Origin: Dryococelus australis | Lineage: Eukaryota; Arthropoda; Insecta; Phasmatodea; Phasmatidae | Assembly (NCBI GenBank): GCA_029891345.1 | Contig: CM057002.1 | Span: 19,048,295-19,112,294 of the forward strand | Direction: 5' to 3' | Length of the DNA stretch: 64,000 nt | Part shown: positions 33,745 through 45,300 of the stretch, in pieces | How the letters are laid out: each line of letters starts with the position of its first letter | Position numbering within the stretch: position 1 is the first letter of the stretch | Notes under the pieces: generated by a model | Told to the model about the DNA's origin: nothing | Databases searched by the model: none | What the model saw: only the letters and a program-made list of their open reading frames with translations | Position numbers and translations under genes: made by a program

Positions 33745-35820
33745 GCTTATATATATAGTCCATTCCCCATTGGAAGCAACTATCTCGGAGCCTTGCTAAA
33801 TATCTACTTGCAGGCCCGTTTAGTATCCTTCCACCAAATGTAAACAACCATTGTCATGTGACAGCATGTCGCATCTGTCAAAATCATTGTTTACAGTCCA
33901 TTGTATGTACATATGTTCGTATACTTTCGCTACACCTAAAAATAAACATTGAAATATGACTTCTACTATTATACCTGTCAAATGTGTTGATTACTGTTTA
34001 CAGCTTTTCAAAGAATTCTGTCATATTCCAAAAACCATTCCGTACGAATATTCACCGTTTAGGCCTCTCACATTATTTAGGTCAGCTTTATGATGTTTTA
34101 AAAATACCTGAATTGACGACAGATCTGACGGTTATTTGACATTAACTTATTTGTTTTCCACAACATAGCTCAATACATGTAGTGCATGTTAGTATTTTGC
34201 AGCGAATGAGTTTAACACTGTTACAAGTGCGACGTAAAGGTTTACACTATTTATCCTTTGGTTATTGTAATGTGTTGAGTCATTTCTTTAAAAAAAGATG
34301 GCCTCAGTTGGAATAAATATTAAAACGAAGGAACAACCAGTTCAAACGGACACATGCACGCAACCCGCGTGTTTATAATTTTTGTCATATAAACTTGAAA
34401 AGTTAGCGGTGAACATGCACAAAAATAAGCCTACAATAACTTTTATTCCTGTCATATTTCTGTGTATTGCTACTTACTGTTTATTATGTTTATTGAAAAT
34501 TATCGGGCTGGGCTTAGTATTTTTCTTCTGGGATTGTGGCAAATTACGTTACACGACTGTGTTTCAAACCCCGTAGGGCAACGGTACAACATTGTGATAA
34601 GTAAACAGAAGTGAGTGTAAATAATTAACTTCGTCATACAAACATTTCACAGTTAAAATGTATAAATAGTATTAATTAAATATTTGAAATCACGCATATA
34701 CAGGGCCAGTGTATCGACCACGATGCACAAAGGAATGCCATTTCACGGACACAGTGATTAACGAAACACACGTCACAGTATATTTATTCCTGCCATGGAA
34801 ACATAGATTTATCTCAACATCATAACTTACCTAGGTAGGTTTAAAAAACACAGTGTCTACAAATGTGATGTGGTAATTTGAAGTATTTTTCGGAGTAAGA
34901 ATAATTTACATTTCTTATGGAGAAAAGCAGCACGCCATGTCATGGCTCGCCGCGTTTGCCAACTACACTTGGTAACTGCCCCACCATCATATCTAAATAT
35001 ATTAAATTAAGTATTCAAACATTAAAATCTCTTTTCATTTGTAAATTACAAATTCAAAAATATTATTTTGCTGTAATAAGTATGTAATATGCTACAACTG
35101 AAAACATGTATAAATTAGTTTCTTACTAGCGAAGTGAAATTTCCCGAGTTTGAAAGAGACGAAGAAAGAGAGAGAAAGTGACAAGCCTCACCCAGCAGAC
35201 TGTTTTTAAAATGCTTTCTCGCTCGATAAAGCAACACCGTACCATTACGGCCTACTCACAATATTTTCTGCTGTTATTTAAAAATGTAAAAATTATAATT
35301 GTTGCCATCGGGGCTACCTTAATATTTCAATATTTCAATAGGCACAGGTTAATTTACAAATTGTATTTTAAAAACTAGGTTAAAATAATATTTTAACTGT
35401 GAACTATTTCTCATCAGTCGTTGCCAAAACGTCGCTGCTCTCGCTATTGCTAATTCATATATGAAAATTAATAAATATTACAAGTTATAGAAGATATTAA
35501 GGTAAAGTTTTATTTATTCAATAATGCTGTACTCTAAAGTTAACCACAGTATTATATATTTGTGGAATACAGGTTATTGAAAAAACAAGTTGACATATTA
35601 TGCCTTGAGTGTTTTTTCAAAGGTTAATTTTCATAAGTCGCTTCCAATCAGGAATAGACTATATATACATATACATAGACACACACATACACATTCATTT
35701 ATAGACGAAAAAAAATCATTTTTGGTCCTTTTACAAATACAATTTGTGTTGCTATAAGCGTACATAGAAATTTAACTTAAAGCATGTTGTTTAAAGAAAA
35801 GGCTTTGATATTTTGTTTTA
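33745..35820. other. No gene recognised
   Basis: AT-rich sequence with short motif-free open frames only (longest about 66 codons). No exon, transposon protein or RNA gene could be identified. Confidence 0.45.
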
Positions 35821-38026
35821 TGTGCTGTTCATGATAAAGTGAGCAATTTTGAAACTCTTCTCATTTGGAATAACGGTAAAAAAAAAAGTGATTTATTTAA
35901 GCCTTAGACATAAACTTCCAAGTATAGTGGAATATATGCACGATGTGTATTACTTACATGGAAATATTTATTTAGAAATGTGGCTAAGGGATAAAATATG
36001 GTTGAAAGAAAAAAGTTAATAGGGCCTTAAAAGTGTTCACTTTATCGTGAACAGGCTTTACATGTATGGAAAAAAGAAATATGGTAATAAATCCGAGTAT
36101 TTCAAAGAGAATGTATTCATAGATAAGTAAAATTCGTTCATTCTTTCATTTACTTATTGTTCAGAAACTTTGGGATGTGCATTTCCGGTATACATTTATA
36201 TGTTTATATTGTGCATAGCAAACCTAAAAAAGAAAAATCTTAAATAGAAGTTTATGTATACATTTTTCTGTTATTTCAAACCAAAACAAACTACGAAAAT
36301 TGTTATCTATAGCTTTGACAGGTGTGTGATGAAGAACACGGTTACAGACTTTTACCTTGTCAAAAAAATCGTACCAAATGTAGGCAAACTTATGCCAGTT
36401 TGGCGTGAAAAGATAGGGTGGAATTGGAGTCAGTCGTCTCTACAAAGACTGCTCATAGACATGGGCTTCAAGTGGAAAAGATCACAAAAGAGATGGGTGT
36501 TTCTTGTTGTAAGAGCTGACATCATCGTGTGGCATTCAAAGTATTTGACAACAATGAAACAGCTGAGAAGAAATTGCCGACTCATATTTTACATTGACGA
36601 AACGTGGATTGACACTAATTTAGCATTTAAGAAGTGCTTGCAAAAGAAAGGTGACATTGAAGGAGTGGTAGAAAGTGGTAATGCAGCAAACAGACTTAAT
36701 GTTGTGCACATCGAGTCGCAAGAAGGCTTTCTTCCGGGTGGGCAAATGCGATGACAACAGGTGGTTATCACGAGCAGATGAATGCCCTCAATTTTGAGAG
36801 GTTGATTTCACAGCATTTTTGACCAAATCTGCCACCAAATTCCGTGATAGTTATGGATAATGCACCATATCATTCGAAACAGGTAGAAGCGCCACTGTCA
36901 AAATATGACGCCAAGAAAGAAATCGTGGCATAGCTACAAGGAAAAGGGATATCTTGCGACGAAACAACGATAAAATCTACTCTCATTGAATTGCTTGAAA
37001 ACCATTGACGAAGAGAGAAAATATTCGCTGTTGACAGGGTATTCCAGCAACATGGCCATACTGTACTTATATTGCCTCCTTATATGCGCGATTTCAATGC
37101 CATAGAACTAGACTGGCCTAAAGGATAAACATCATATCAGAGCTCACAACACGACTGGAGATTTATCACTCTAAGTCTTACAGAGGCTAACAGAAGCCGT
37201 AACATAGGAAGACTTGGTAGGGTATTGCAGACACGTTGAAGGAATTGAAGAAGAGTACTAGAAGAACGACTGCCTGGTGGAGTTAGCAGTAGATAAATTC
37301 TTAATCAAACTGGATAGTGACAGTGACGACACAGATGATGAAACCGAAAAAAATTCACACCACGACAGCTGCAGTGAGCAAGAAAATTTTAGTGAATATG
37401 ATAGTGACAGCTCTTGCTTAGCTGAGCCATTGTAAATATTAAAACTAGATTATGTCTAACTGATATATGTACTCTACAGAGTCATTTATTTGTTTTGCTT
37501 AATCGCTTTTTAATTAGTGAACTAGGAACAGTTTTACTTTTCTGCAAGCTTCCTCAACAACAGTGAATAAACATTGTTAACAATGCTAAGTTTAGTCATA
37601 TTAGTAAAGGCTGTTCACCATAAAGTGATCACTTTAAAAACGAACCTTAGAAAAGAATCATTCTCTCTGCATTCATATTTTTTAATGGGCGCACTAAGTG
37701 ACATTCGCATAATAAAGTTAGTAACGATGTAAGGGAAAGTAGTTCCACATATTAACATCGAACAATAAGTGTTAGGTAACCATTTGCGATAACTTAAATC
37801 ATTTCTCTCACTCTCTGTTTTTTAATGCATCGAAAAGTAAAAAGGAGCAGTTTTGTACAATATCTACTTTTCTAATAAATTTACAGTTTCACTTGACCCA
37901 CACATGAATAAAGTGATGAGACCCATGGCAATACTAATTTTATATAAGGAGGAAAACACACAATGTGTATACAAGTAGATCTTAAGCAGGGCTTTCAATA
38001 GTGCTCATTTTACTGTGAACAACCTA
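35821..38026 (+). mobile_element. IS630/Tc1-superfamily transposon with four end-motif copies
   Basis: The left end, after TA at 35819-35820, is TGTGCTGTTCATGATAAAGT. The inverted right end, before TA at 38027-38028, is TAGGTTGTTCACAGTAAAAT. Two further copies lie inside: inverted at about 36030-36055 (reverse complement CTGTTCACGATAAAGTGAAC) and direct at about 37610 (CTGTTCACCATAAAGTGATC). Each end is therefore itself an inverted repeat (35821-36055; 37609-38026), with the transposase pseudogene between. TA duplication is the rule for this superfamily. Confidence 0.75.
36313..37435 (+). pseudogene. IS630-like DDE transposase, broken
   Basis: The catalytic core reads IFYIDETWI (first Asp, near 36590), VIVMDNAPYHSKQ (second Asp, near 36850) and LPPYMRDFNAIELDW (third acidic residue, near 37075), all in the right order. 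Upstream, VMKNTVTDFYLVKKIVP...LMPVWREKI and SLQRLLIDMGFKWKRSQ match the linker of arthropod relatives. A Ser/Asp/Glu-rich acidic tail (DSDSDDTDDETEK...) ends at a TAA at 37433-37435. A frameshift near 36747 and stops near 36820, 36930 and 37005 disable it. The N-terminal helix-turn-helix is not in frame upstream. TTATCTATAG at 36303-36312 could be a splice acceptor, so a 5' exon may have existed. Confidence 0.85.
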
Positions 38027-38929
38027 TAGTATGTGTTATCAGTTTGTAAAATTTCTACCCCATTTTATTTGTACTTATACTATTAGTTATTGTTATTTTT
38101 ATTTTATTTTTGCTTATACTATTACATAAATCCTATATAGTCGAAGCAAATGCAATCATGAATGTTACATGGTGTCATTTGATCAATTAATAGTTTTAAT
38201 TCTGAATAGTGTAAATAAGTAAATTTAAGCTGAACATTTCAGTATATTTTCCCTTATTTTGACTTTATGTTCCCCACACCATGATCTTGGTAACGCTGTT
38301 ACAAATGAATACTTCTACCTAACAATTTTTCATTAGTTATGCCTATATGTCACAACATAATCTTGGGTCGTTTATTGTTAACTATTATTATCATATCCTA
38401 AAAATATAATATCAAACTGTGTTCAATTGGTAATTACTTTTAAATTATAAACGAGAGAGACGCATGGTCAACCAGACGACCAGAGAATTCCATGGCAGCA
38501 TCATGACGCCTTCCAGACCCCCAGGACACGCTGGGAAGTATGAATGTGGCCACGTGAGAAAATCATGCGAGAACAGCTTAGCTGCGCTATTACTTCAGCA
38601 CATGGGGTAGTGGCGAGAAAGTGGCGAGGAGCCGCCATCTTTGGACAGGGGCCTGACATCACAGCAGAAGGACAAAGGGCACAGGGTGAGTAGAGACCAC
38701 CAACCCCCCCCCCCTTCTTCCCTCATCTCGCCGCAAGGAGGGAGAAGGGGAAACGAGAAGAGGGAGATACATTTGGCTGCTCTTGCCCTCACGCTCTCCA
38801 CCGCGTACCGTGCGGAACAGCTGACACCCCACCGTCCATTGACCAATGCCAACGCCATGCAGGACAACCACGCTTCCAAGATATTTCCACATTGCGCATC
38901 ATGCCACCATGCTTCCATGCTTCATGCTT
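38027..38929. other. Spacer, possible gypsy-2 leader
   Basis: AT-rich to about 38440, then GC-richer DNA with a C-run (38703-38713) and purine-rich stretch. Open frames have no motif. By position the latter half could be the 5' untranslated leader of gypsy-2, but no 5' LTR matching 43153-43704 is present. Confidence 0.35.
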
Positions 38930-38969
38930 CTGCACTCGCACATCCATGTGGTATTGTTAATGAACAACC

Positions 38970-39389
38970 ATGGCTGGCAAAATACCAACAGTCAACTGCG
39001 TCGTGATAAACCACAGTACCATACTTCAAGAGCAAAGTGAGGAAAATTTTTTGCAGATTTCAATAAATCTGCAAAATTTTCTACGAATACTCTTGTGTGC
39101 AAAGTTGTTGTGTGCGGGTTCGGGAACAACCCCGATCAGTTGCGGATTGTGTCAGGTCCAAGCACACCAGGAATGTTTGAGCAATGCAGAAGCATGCATA
39201 ATAACAGGCTTACAGGATATTTGTGGTGATTGCAGTGAACAGTTACGACCGCAATTGCTCCAGAAAAATTATCGTTACTTGTTAGTGGGATTGCAGCCTC
39301 TGTTAGACGAATGTAAACAAAAGGAAAGCCAAAGGAAAGAAATGCAAACGGAACAGCAGAATACGGCCAGCAACGAAATAGTATTGTAA
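38970..39389 (+). pseudogene. gypsy-2 gag N-terminus with PHD/RING-like cysteines
   Basis: A 139-codon open frame. SCGLCQVQAHQECLSN near residues 58-73, followed by CGDC about 15 residues later, gives the arrangement C-x2-C-x4-H-x2-C-x(n)-C-x2-C, that is, half to most of a cross-brace PHD/RING module. A charged Lys/Gln/Glu-rich coiled-coil-like segment follows. The same N-terminal idea occurs in gypsy-1 (2251-2500). The role could be nucleic-acid or chromatin binding (inference). An N-terminal piece of the first zinc site may be lost, and the frame is followed by stops. Confidence 0.55.
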
Positions 39390-39473
39390 ATTGCAATGTG
39401 TGACAGGTCAGACACTTAGGGAGCATAACACACGGAAGTAGGCTGCAAGGCCAAGAATGTTGAAAGTACCACA

Positions 39474-40330
39474 ATGTCACCTGCGCAAGATGCACCCATG
39501 GCAGCTGACGACAGCCTGGCGCCGAAGGAACAGTATCCCCAACCAATGCCATCACTTCAACAAATACCTCCACCACTCCAGCCGATAAATTCGTACTTAC
39601 AGCAATTCTCAGCCTATCATAACCACCCAATTTATCCGCAAGTATTACCACAAATTTTCCCGGCACCCTTTCCCACACCAACATAACTCACGTAATTTCC
39701 CCCGCACAGCTATGGAATCAACACAGCCCCGAGTTGGCCACCGGACAAAGAGCAACAAAGAGAACAGACGATCAACCAACAAGCAAGCATATAGAGCAGA
39801 CTGAAACGAACTGCGACACGATTCCCAAACCTGCCAAAGTTTAACGGCGCCGCAAGTGAGGACCCAATAGCCTGCCTCAAAGAATGCACATCCTGAATAA
39901 AACATCACGGCGTGTCGGAGGAAAAGTGGACCATCTGCATTGGCGACCAACTACAGAGAGAGGCGAGCAAATGTTGGACTGCCACAAATCACTACAGAAT
40001 GGAATAGGAGGAATTCGTGCACTCGTTTTAGTGCAAATACTGCAGTGTATTCTCATCTCTACAAGCGCAAAGTAAACTACTCTTCCAGGAACAGCAGCCA
40101 GGCGAGCAACTGCCCACCTTCATCTCCCAGAAGGCTCACTTAATAAAGTGCTTTCACCCGCCATTGCCAGAGAGGGAAGCATTGGAGATTGTGGAGGAGA
40201 CACCATTACCTGAGTATCGTGCAGCACTACTGCCCTCTCTCAAAAGCCTGAGTGAAGAGGTATTAAAAGCAGCTATTATCCTGGAACACAACACTGACAC
40301 AACACACCACGAGAATGCCACTGCACGATG
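39474..40330 (+). pseudogene. gypsy-2 gag, proline-rich and capsid parts
   Basis: The frame from 39474 is Pro/Gln-rich. After stops, near 39825-40000, the text reads LPKFNGAASEDPIACLKECT, then IKHHGVSEEKWTICIGDQLQ, the gypsy capsid N-lobe pattern (PxFxG...DPxxWLxxxE). REALEIVEETPLPEYRAALL near 40170 continues it. Multiple stops. Confidence 0.65.
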
Positions 40331-40712
40331 GTGACACGAGCCGCAAACAGAAAATGGGTACGTGCAACAGGAACAAGTAGATCGCTACTCCGAACATTCT
40401 GGACAGCAACAGAGAACTAACAGTGCAAGTAACAGCAAAGTGAACAGTGTGTGATGTAGTGATAAGCGGCAGGAGAAAATGAAAAATGGTATGTTGGGCA
40501 AATGCGAGTCAGGCTGTACAAGAGCCAACCCCTAATAAGACCCTGCCAATACTGCAGACCGGCAGAGGTCTTCCATTGTCACAACAGGTGCACAACAATC
40601 CGCACTCAGACAGTTACAGAGGGCCCACATCCAAGCAACAGGGAAATGGGGCGTAGGGGAGAAAGGGCCCGATGCTCTTTTCTCCCCGGCAGCAACAACA
40701 GCCAACACCAGA

Positions 40713-40991
40713 ATGCCACAAAAAGCACTATTACAGCAGGTGAGTGGGAGCCGCGCACAATTTATCAGAGTTCTTGAGTATGTAAACGGACAGTCCTGCC
40801 ACGCTCTTATCGATACAGCTGCATTGGATAATTTTGTACAACCCCGATTTGTCAATTCTAAGGACGTAACACCAATGAATCAAGTAACCAAACTCGCAAA
40901 ATGTCAGCTGAATAGTGGTGTGTTGGGACACGGCACTTTTCCTGGCCGAACCTGTCACGTAATGCGAGAAGATACGTGCAAAACTGTGTGA
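40713..40991 (+). pseudogene. gypsy-2 protease fused to integrase start by deletion
   Basis: A 92-codon frame reads VNGQSCHALIDTAALDNFVQ near residues 25-44, with the retropepsin motif LIDTA (Gly replaced by Ala). About 40 residues on, it passes directly into GHGTFPGRTCHVMREDTCKT, which resembles the H-H-C-C integrase zinc domain (GHxGxxxT...). Reverse transcriptase and RNase H (about 2 kb) are therefore missing in between, and the frame fuses protease to integrase across the deletion. Confidence 0.7.
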
Positions 40992-41900
40992 AGTGTCAAA
41001 CTTTTGAATCACACAGTAATGATGGGATTCAGCAGCAACTGCCACACTTCCCCCGATGGCCCTTTGAAGTCATCAGTCTCGACTTAATGGGGCCTTACCC
41101 ACAAACATCTGGAGGGAAAAGGTTTATCCTGGTGGTAACGGATAATTTTCCCAGTGGACTGGAGCTTACGCAATGATCAGGGCATGAGTGGCAAATATTG
41201 TGAAGATTCTAGAATGAGAGTTTTTCACATGCTGGGGTACCCTAAAAAGGTGCTCACTGTCAATGGAACTCAATTCATCACATGCAAGTGGCAGGAAATG
41301 TGCACCCAGTGGGGGTGTGCCGTTTGAAGATGGTGGTGTACCATCCACGATCTAAACTCTTGGAGCACCACAATCAAGATCTGAAGGTGCAACTGTAGCT
41401 CTGTGTGGTGAGTTACACACAACCTGGGCAGAATACATGCCCGCCACCCTCTTCACCATCCGCTGCCGTGTGAATGCTGCAACATGACACATGCCAGCAG
41501 ACATATAGTTAGGGAACAATCCAACAGTTCTAGACGAAATAAATTGCCCACAACACGTAAGTGACGAGAGTAATGGAGGCAGAACAACGTGGTACGAAAA
41601 TTGCTTCCAAAACAACAAAGAACAGGTCGAACAGCAGAAGTGCTACATCGCGCGGTGAATCTCCATGAGTACAATATCGCCACCAGCATTGCGACCAGGT
41701 CAACTGGTGTATCTGAAAGCACACCCAAAGTCCGCGTTGCGCCATAACTTCAGCGCTGGACTCACTGCATGCTGGATGGGACCGCACCAGGTCAAAAAGA
41801 GCATCGGATACAGCACCTACCTGCACCGATTGGGAAGGAAATGTATAAGGGCACATCGGGACGCAATCCATCTGTCACCTGGAGACATCTGTGGCTAAGA
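40915..41900 (+). pseudogene. gypsy-2 integrase
   Basis: CVKCQTFESHSN near 40985 is the C-x2-C of the zinc domain. WPFEVISLDLMGPYPQTSGG near 41060 contains the first catalytic Asp. VLTVNGTQFITCKWQEMCTQ near 41250 carries the TDNGxxF block with Asp replaced by Asn-Val changes. VYHPRSKLLEHHNQDLK-like text holds the Glu block. The downstream region (41665-41898) has LRPGQLVYLKAHPKS, the GKGPFxV-like GPHQVKKSIG, and RAHRDAIHLSP of the C-terminal domain. Many stops. Confidence 0.78.
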
Positions 41901-41997
41901 CGCACCCAGAGCCCAAACACCACACGATTGCACCCCATCTGCCGAGCAAGGAACATATGTAAGAGAGGATGAAGTTGGTGCAGCACCTCCCACAGAA

Positions 41998-42546
41998 GTG
42001 CCCTCATCAGACACCGAATCACCGTCGATGCCGGTCGAGGCCACGTCCACAAGGTGTCAGGTGAGTGCATGCACAGTTCACGGGAATGGCGGAAACACAT
42101 TGGAAACCATGTTCCCAACACCTCTTGCAAGCAAAGAGCAAGTTTCACACGAAGAGCAGAAAGCATGTAGTGAGGAGTTTGCAAGTAGACTAGAGCCCCA
42201 CGATGGTGATGTCGGGGAGGAGCTCCTGGAGATGAGCATGGGTGAGGAGGGTGTGTCAGCACCTTCCCTAGGTACAGGAAGCAGGAAATGCAGGAAGCAG
42301 GTTCAGGAAGCATGGCGTCGGCCAGCAACATTGCGCCGGAGGGCGAGCATCGGGCGGCCGATATGGAGGTGTCTGACCAAGTGCAGCACTTCTGAGGAAG
42401 GTCACCCATCCTGCTATAGGGTCCCCATTGTCACAGCCCAAACAGTCGATGAGGAAAGTACATCAGCAAGCGTAGAAGCAGTGCCAACAACAGTTGGGGC
42501 CACCAGAAGGTGGCCGATCAACACCAGTAATCGCCTGTTCGGGTAG
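41998..42546 (+). CDS. gypsy-2 C-terminal Pol tail, long open frame
   Basis: A 182-codon open frame without stops, starting at ATG 41998, rich in Ser, Glu, Thr and Gly. It contains acidic GDVGEELLEMSMGEEGVS and basic RRPATLRRRASIGRPIWRCL segments. It lies in the position of the tail after the integrase C-terminal domain. A comparable tail follows gypsy-3 integrase on the minus strand (45650-45930, LRRSRRQAHLPPQCQKC). There is no recognised domain. It could equally be a separate accessory frame. Its intactness contrasts with the rest of the element. Confidence 0.4.
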   Translation: MPSSDTESPSMPVEATSTRCQVSACTVHGNGGNTLETMFPTPLASKEQVSHEEQKACSEEFASRLEPHDGDVGEELLEMSMGEEGVSAPSLGTGSRKCRKQVQEAWRRPATLRRRASIGRPIWRCLTKCSTSEEGHPSCYRVPIVTAQTVDEESTSASVEAVPTTVGATRRWPINTSNRLFG

Positions 42547-43152
42547 CTACCGGCAGCGACAACAGAATGTGCATGACGACAGCAGCAACAGCAGAGGCTG
42601 CAGGTCAGTTGACTCGTGGAAAATTCGAAGCTCATAGAGGAAGGTACAGCCCCAGATGGTATGTACGACGTGCACGGACGTTCCGACACCATGTCGTGAG
42701 TGCAATACCACAGGGGAGATCGGCAGCAGCTGGTGGCTCCGGAGCAAAAGGTGCTCACAAGAAGCCCTTATGCATTACATCAATGGCGAGCAGACGCCAA
42801 TAATATTTTTCTGCTGCAAATTTCATTGGTGGTGCAAACGGCTTCGCAAGGGGAGGGAGGCCTTTGACATGATCCGTATACCCCCTCCCAGATGTCTGTT
42901 TACAAGCCACACCAAATCAGTAAGAACTCCAAGCAACGCAGGAAGTGTGCATACTTTATGTCGCAGGTTGTGCAGATGCAACACAATGGTTGCCACAGGT
43001 TCAACACAAGTGCAGTGAGCGCCAGAGCACAGTGATATGAAAGGAGATCGCACCTTTCACTTTTTATGATTCTAATGAGCCTAATGGCAAAACAGGTGTT
43101 ATGGAAGGACATGTGTAAATATAAAAATCACAATTAAATGACTTAACAGCCT

Positions 43153-43704
43153 AGTATATTCTTTTGAAGTGTTATCGTTATGTATCATATTTTTCATTCC
43201 TGCATGTAACCATCCTCACTTCACATAATAATGTTATTATGCATATATGTTTTTTTTTGTTTTGCAAGTGTTAATTTTAGGAATGTGTGAGAATCTCCGA
43301 AAGCAAGTGCAAAGTGTTTTTCATGCAAAGGTGATGTTTAGAAAGTAGTTCCATGCTGGGTGCTAGCCCTCCAAGCTGGCCAGCATGCCTTATTTTCCAA
43401 GTTAATCATAGTCTGTCTTACGAGGGTTGCAGGGCGTTAAGTCATGACTCGCGTTTCGTGCGTTCAGTGGACATCAACTTTTTACATACTAGTTTCTCCA
43501 GCAATAGAGTTTGTAATTAACCGGAACTGTTGTTTAATTTGCCACCAAGTCTCCACCCCTTGTACCATTTAGTGCTTGCATTGCCTAGATGTCTTTCTTC
43601 ACTCAATTTAAAACTTTGTGACTACATGTCTTTTATTCTGTTTAACCCACACTGATGAGTTTGGCTCAGCAAGCAAGTATATGTTACCTCAACCGAGGTG
43701 TGTA
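43153..43704 (+). repeat. LTR family 2, copy 2 (3' LTR of gypsy-2)
   Basis: Collinear with 30222-30690 (blocks listed there) and has an extra stretch near 43200-43275. It follows gypsy-2 integrase on the same strand, which is why I assign it as the 3' LTR. It ends with the CCTCAACCGAGGTGTGTA block. Confidence 0.7.
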
Positions 43705-44724
43705 AAGTGATACCAAAAGATTACGCAGTGAGGCAAAATGTGACTTAAACCACCAAAATTGGGTTGTTGATATTTAAGGTCAGTTTCACCAATGAAGATT
43801 AACTTTTCAGTATATTGTGATAATTTTATACAGGTGAGAGGTTTAACTTTGATTTTAATTTCGAAAATATTGAACGTGTTTCACCACATTTATTCGCCGT
43901 AAAGAACATCTTGTTATGGTTATCTCGATATTCGGCCTTAAACGCAATTTTCTTTTTGCACACATTAGAAAGTTTGCTTTGACCTTGTATAGAGAAATCA
44001 TTTGGGTGAGTAAGTATGGCAAGTCGTGAAATGTTATTTTGTACGTAAGGAAATGGCAAAACTTAAATTTTTCATCCCATGAAAAGTACATTTTCTTAGA
44101 GTTAGTAACAATACATTTCAATATCATAGAAAAAAAGCAAACTGATGCTGTGACACAAAAAATAAATCGAAATAGTGGCAAACAATTGCGAATATTTTCA
44201 ATTGTACATCTCGTGATCACTACAGGACAGCAGACAAATTGAAGACAGTGTGGAATAACCGAACATAACACACACAATGATGCCTGTTGGGACACTGGAA
44301 AAGGGTTAAGTAGGTTTTCATAGGAGTGATAGTGAGGTCTAGGAATTAATTTACCTGGTAGGTGCCATATGCCATCGAAGCGATGTCAATGTAGCTGCTT
44401 CATCTCTTAACCTCTGGGTTGTGGGAAATATGCCTGGACTAATATCCTCGTCGATGCTGTTGATCACCTCTGCGCCATTGATTACAGACCCAGATTAATT
44501 ATGTTTGCTAAATGATAGCCCGTTTATTGACTACACACCACTGTTGATCTTAGCGGGAAAAATACCTAGCAATTAACACTCGCAAACATGGATTGTAAGG
44601 GCCTTCAACACATCCATACAGTATAGAACAATACTTAACAACACCTGCAGATTAAAAGACTTATGTAAACTTAGTGAGAGGGTATTTTAAGGGAATGTCC
44701 CATGACAAGCTTGCTGTGACCATA
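43705..44724. other. No gene recognised between two LTRs
   Basis: The minus-strand open frames at 43826-44295 lack motifs. GTTTCACCAATGAAG near 43789 weakly resembles the end motif of the 24560-26062 element. Nothing else is supported. Confidence 0.4.
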
Positions 44725-45300
44725 AATAAAGTGCATTACGTTCAGTTCACAAACATATTTATTACGATTAATTACACCCCTCTCTATGGAGAGCACTTTA
44801 AACTAAACTCTAGCGCTATTTTAAACAGATATTTGGCAAAACTGAGAAGACTTTATGTGGCAAACAATGGTTATTGCAAAAATCTAAGCTCTCCGTGGCG
44901 ATATTATTTCCCAGGGGGAGGGGAGTTGGCTTACCAGGTGGATAAGATAATAGAAAGGTTCCAATATTATGTTAGAGTCTATTGTAGTTAATATCTCTAT
45001 GCAGAAATTGAAGGCCGCCCAGCGCACATGGAAAAATGCCAGAGCTCACAACACGCACTCCTTCTCTGTTACCTTCTCATGCTGACTGACTTCCTGCTCG
45101 ACAAGCAGGCTCGCCTCAACTTACCTACGTGTCGAAGTGGCACTACATTCTCTCATGACTAGCATTTCCAGCCATTGTATTATGCAAATAATCAAATAGG
45201 CATTTAAAAATCGCAAAAATATCCCTGCAATACAAAACTCTTCGGAATGGAATGGACAGAACCCTAGGCGAATGATGAAATAAGTAATGACACATTAACA
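44725..45300 (-). repeat. LTR family 1, copy C (3' LTR of gypsy-3)
   Basis: Inverted relative to copies A and B. On the minus strand it opens TGTTAATGTGTCATTACTTA at 45300, continues with CGCCTAGGGTTCTGTCCATT, GAGTGGCACTAC-type blocks and a hairpin CTCTC-CATA-GAGAG followed by GTAATAAATATG, and ends near GTGAACTGAACG. It lies directly beyond the integrase end of minus-strand gypsy-3, which identifies family 1 as gypsy-3-type LTRs. Confidence 0.78.

Larger units (their letters stand above)
38930..43704 (+). mobile_element. Ty3/Gypsy retrotransposon, gypsy-2, internally deleted
   Basis: Gag with a zinc-binding N-terminus, capsid, protease, then (after loss of reverse transcriptase and RNase H) integrase, a long C-terminal tail and a 3' LTR-like repeat (43153-43704). 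The purine tract AAGGGGAGGGAGG at about 42848 may be the polypurine tract, but it lies about 300 bp before the recognised repeat, so the LTR may start earlier than aligned. Motif spacing closely parallels gypsy-1 and gypsy-3. Confidence 0.8.
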
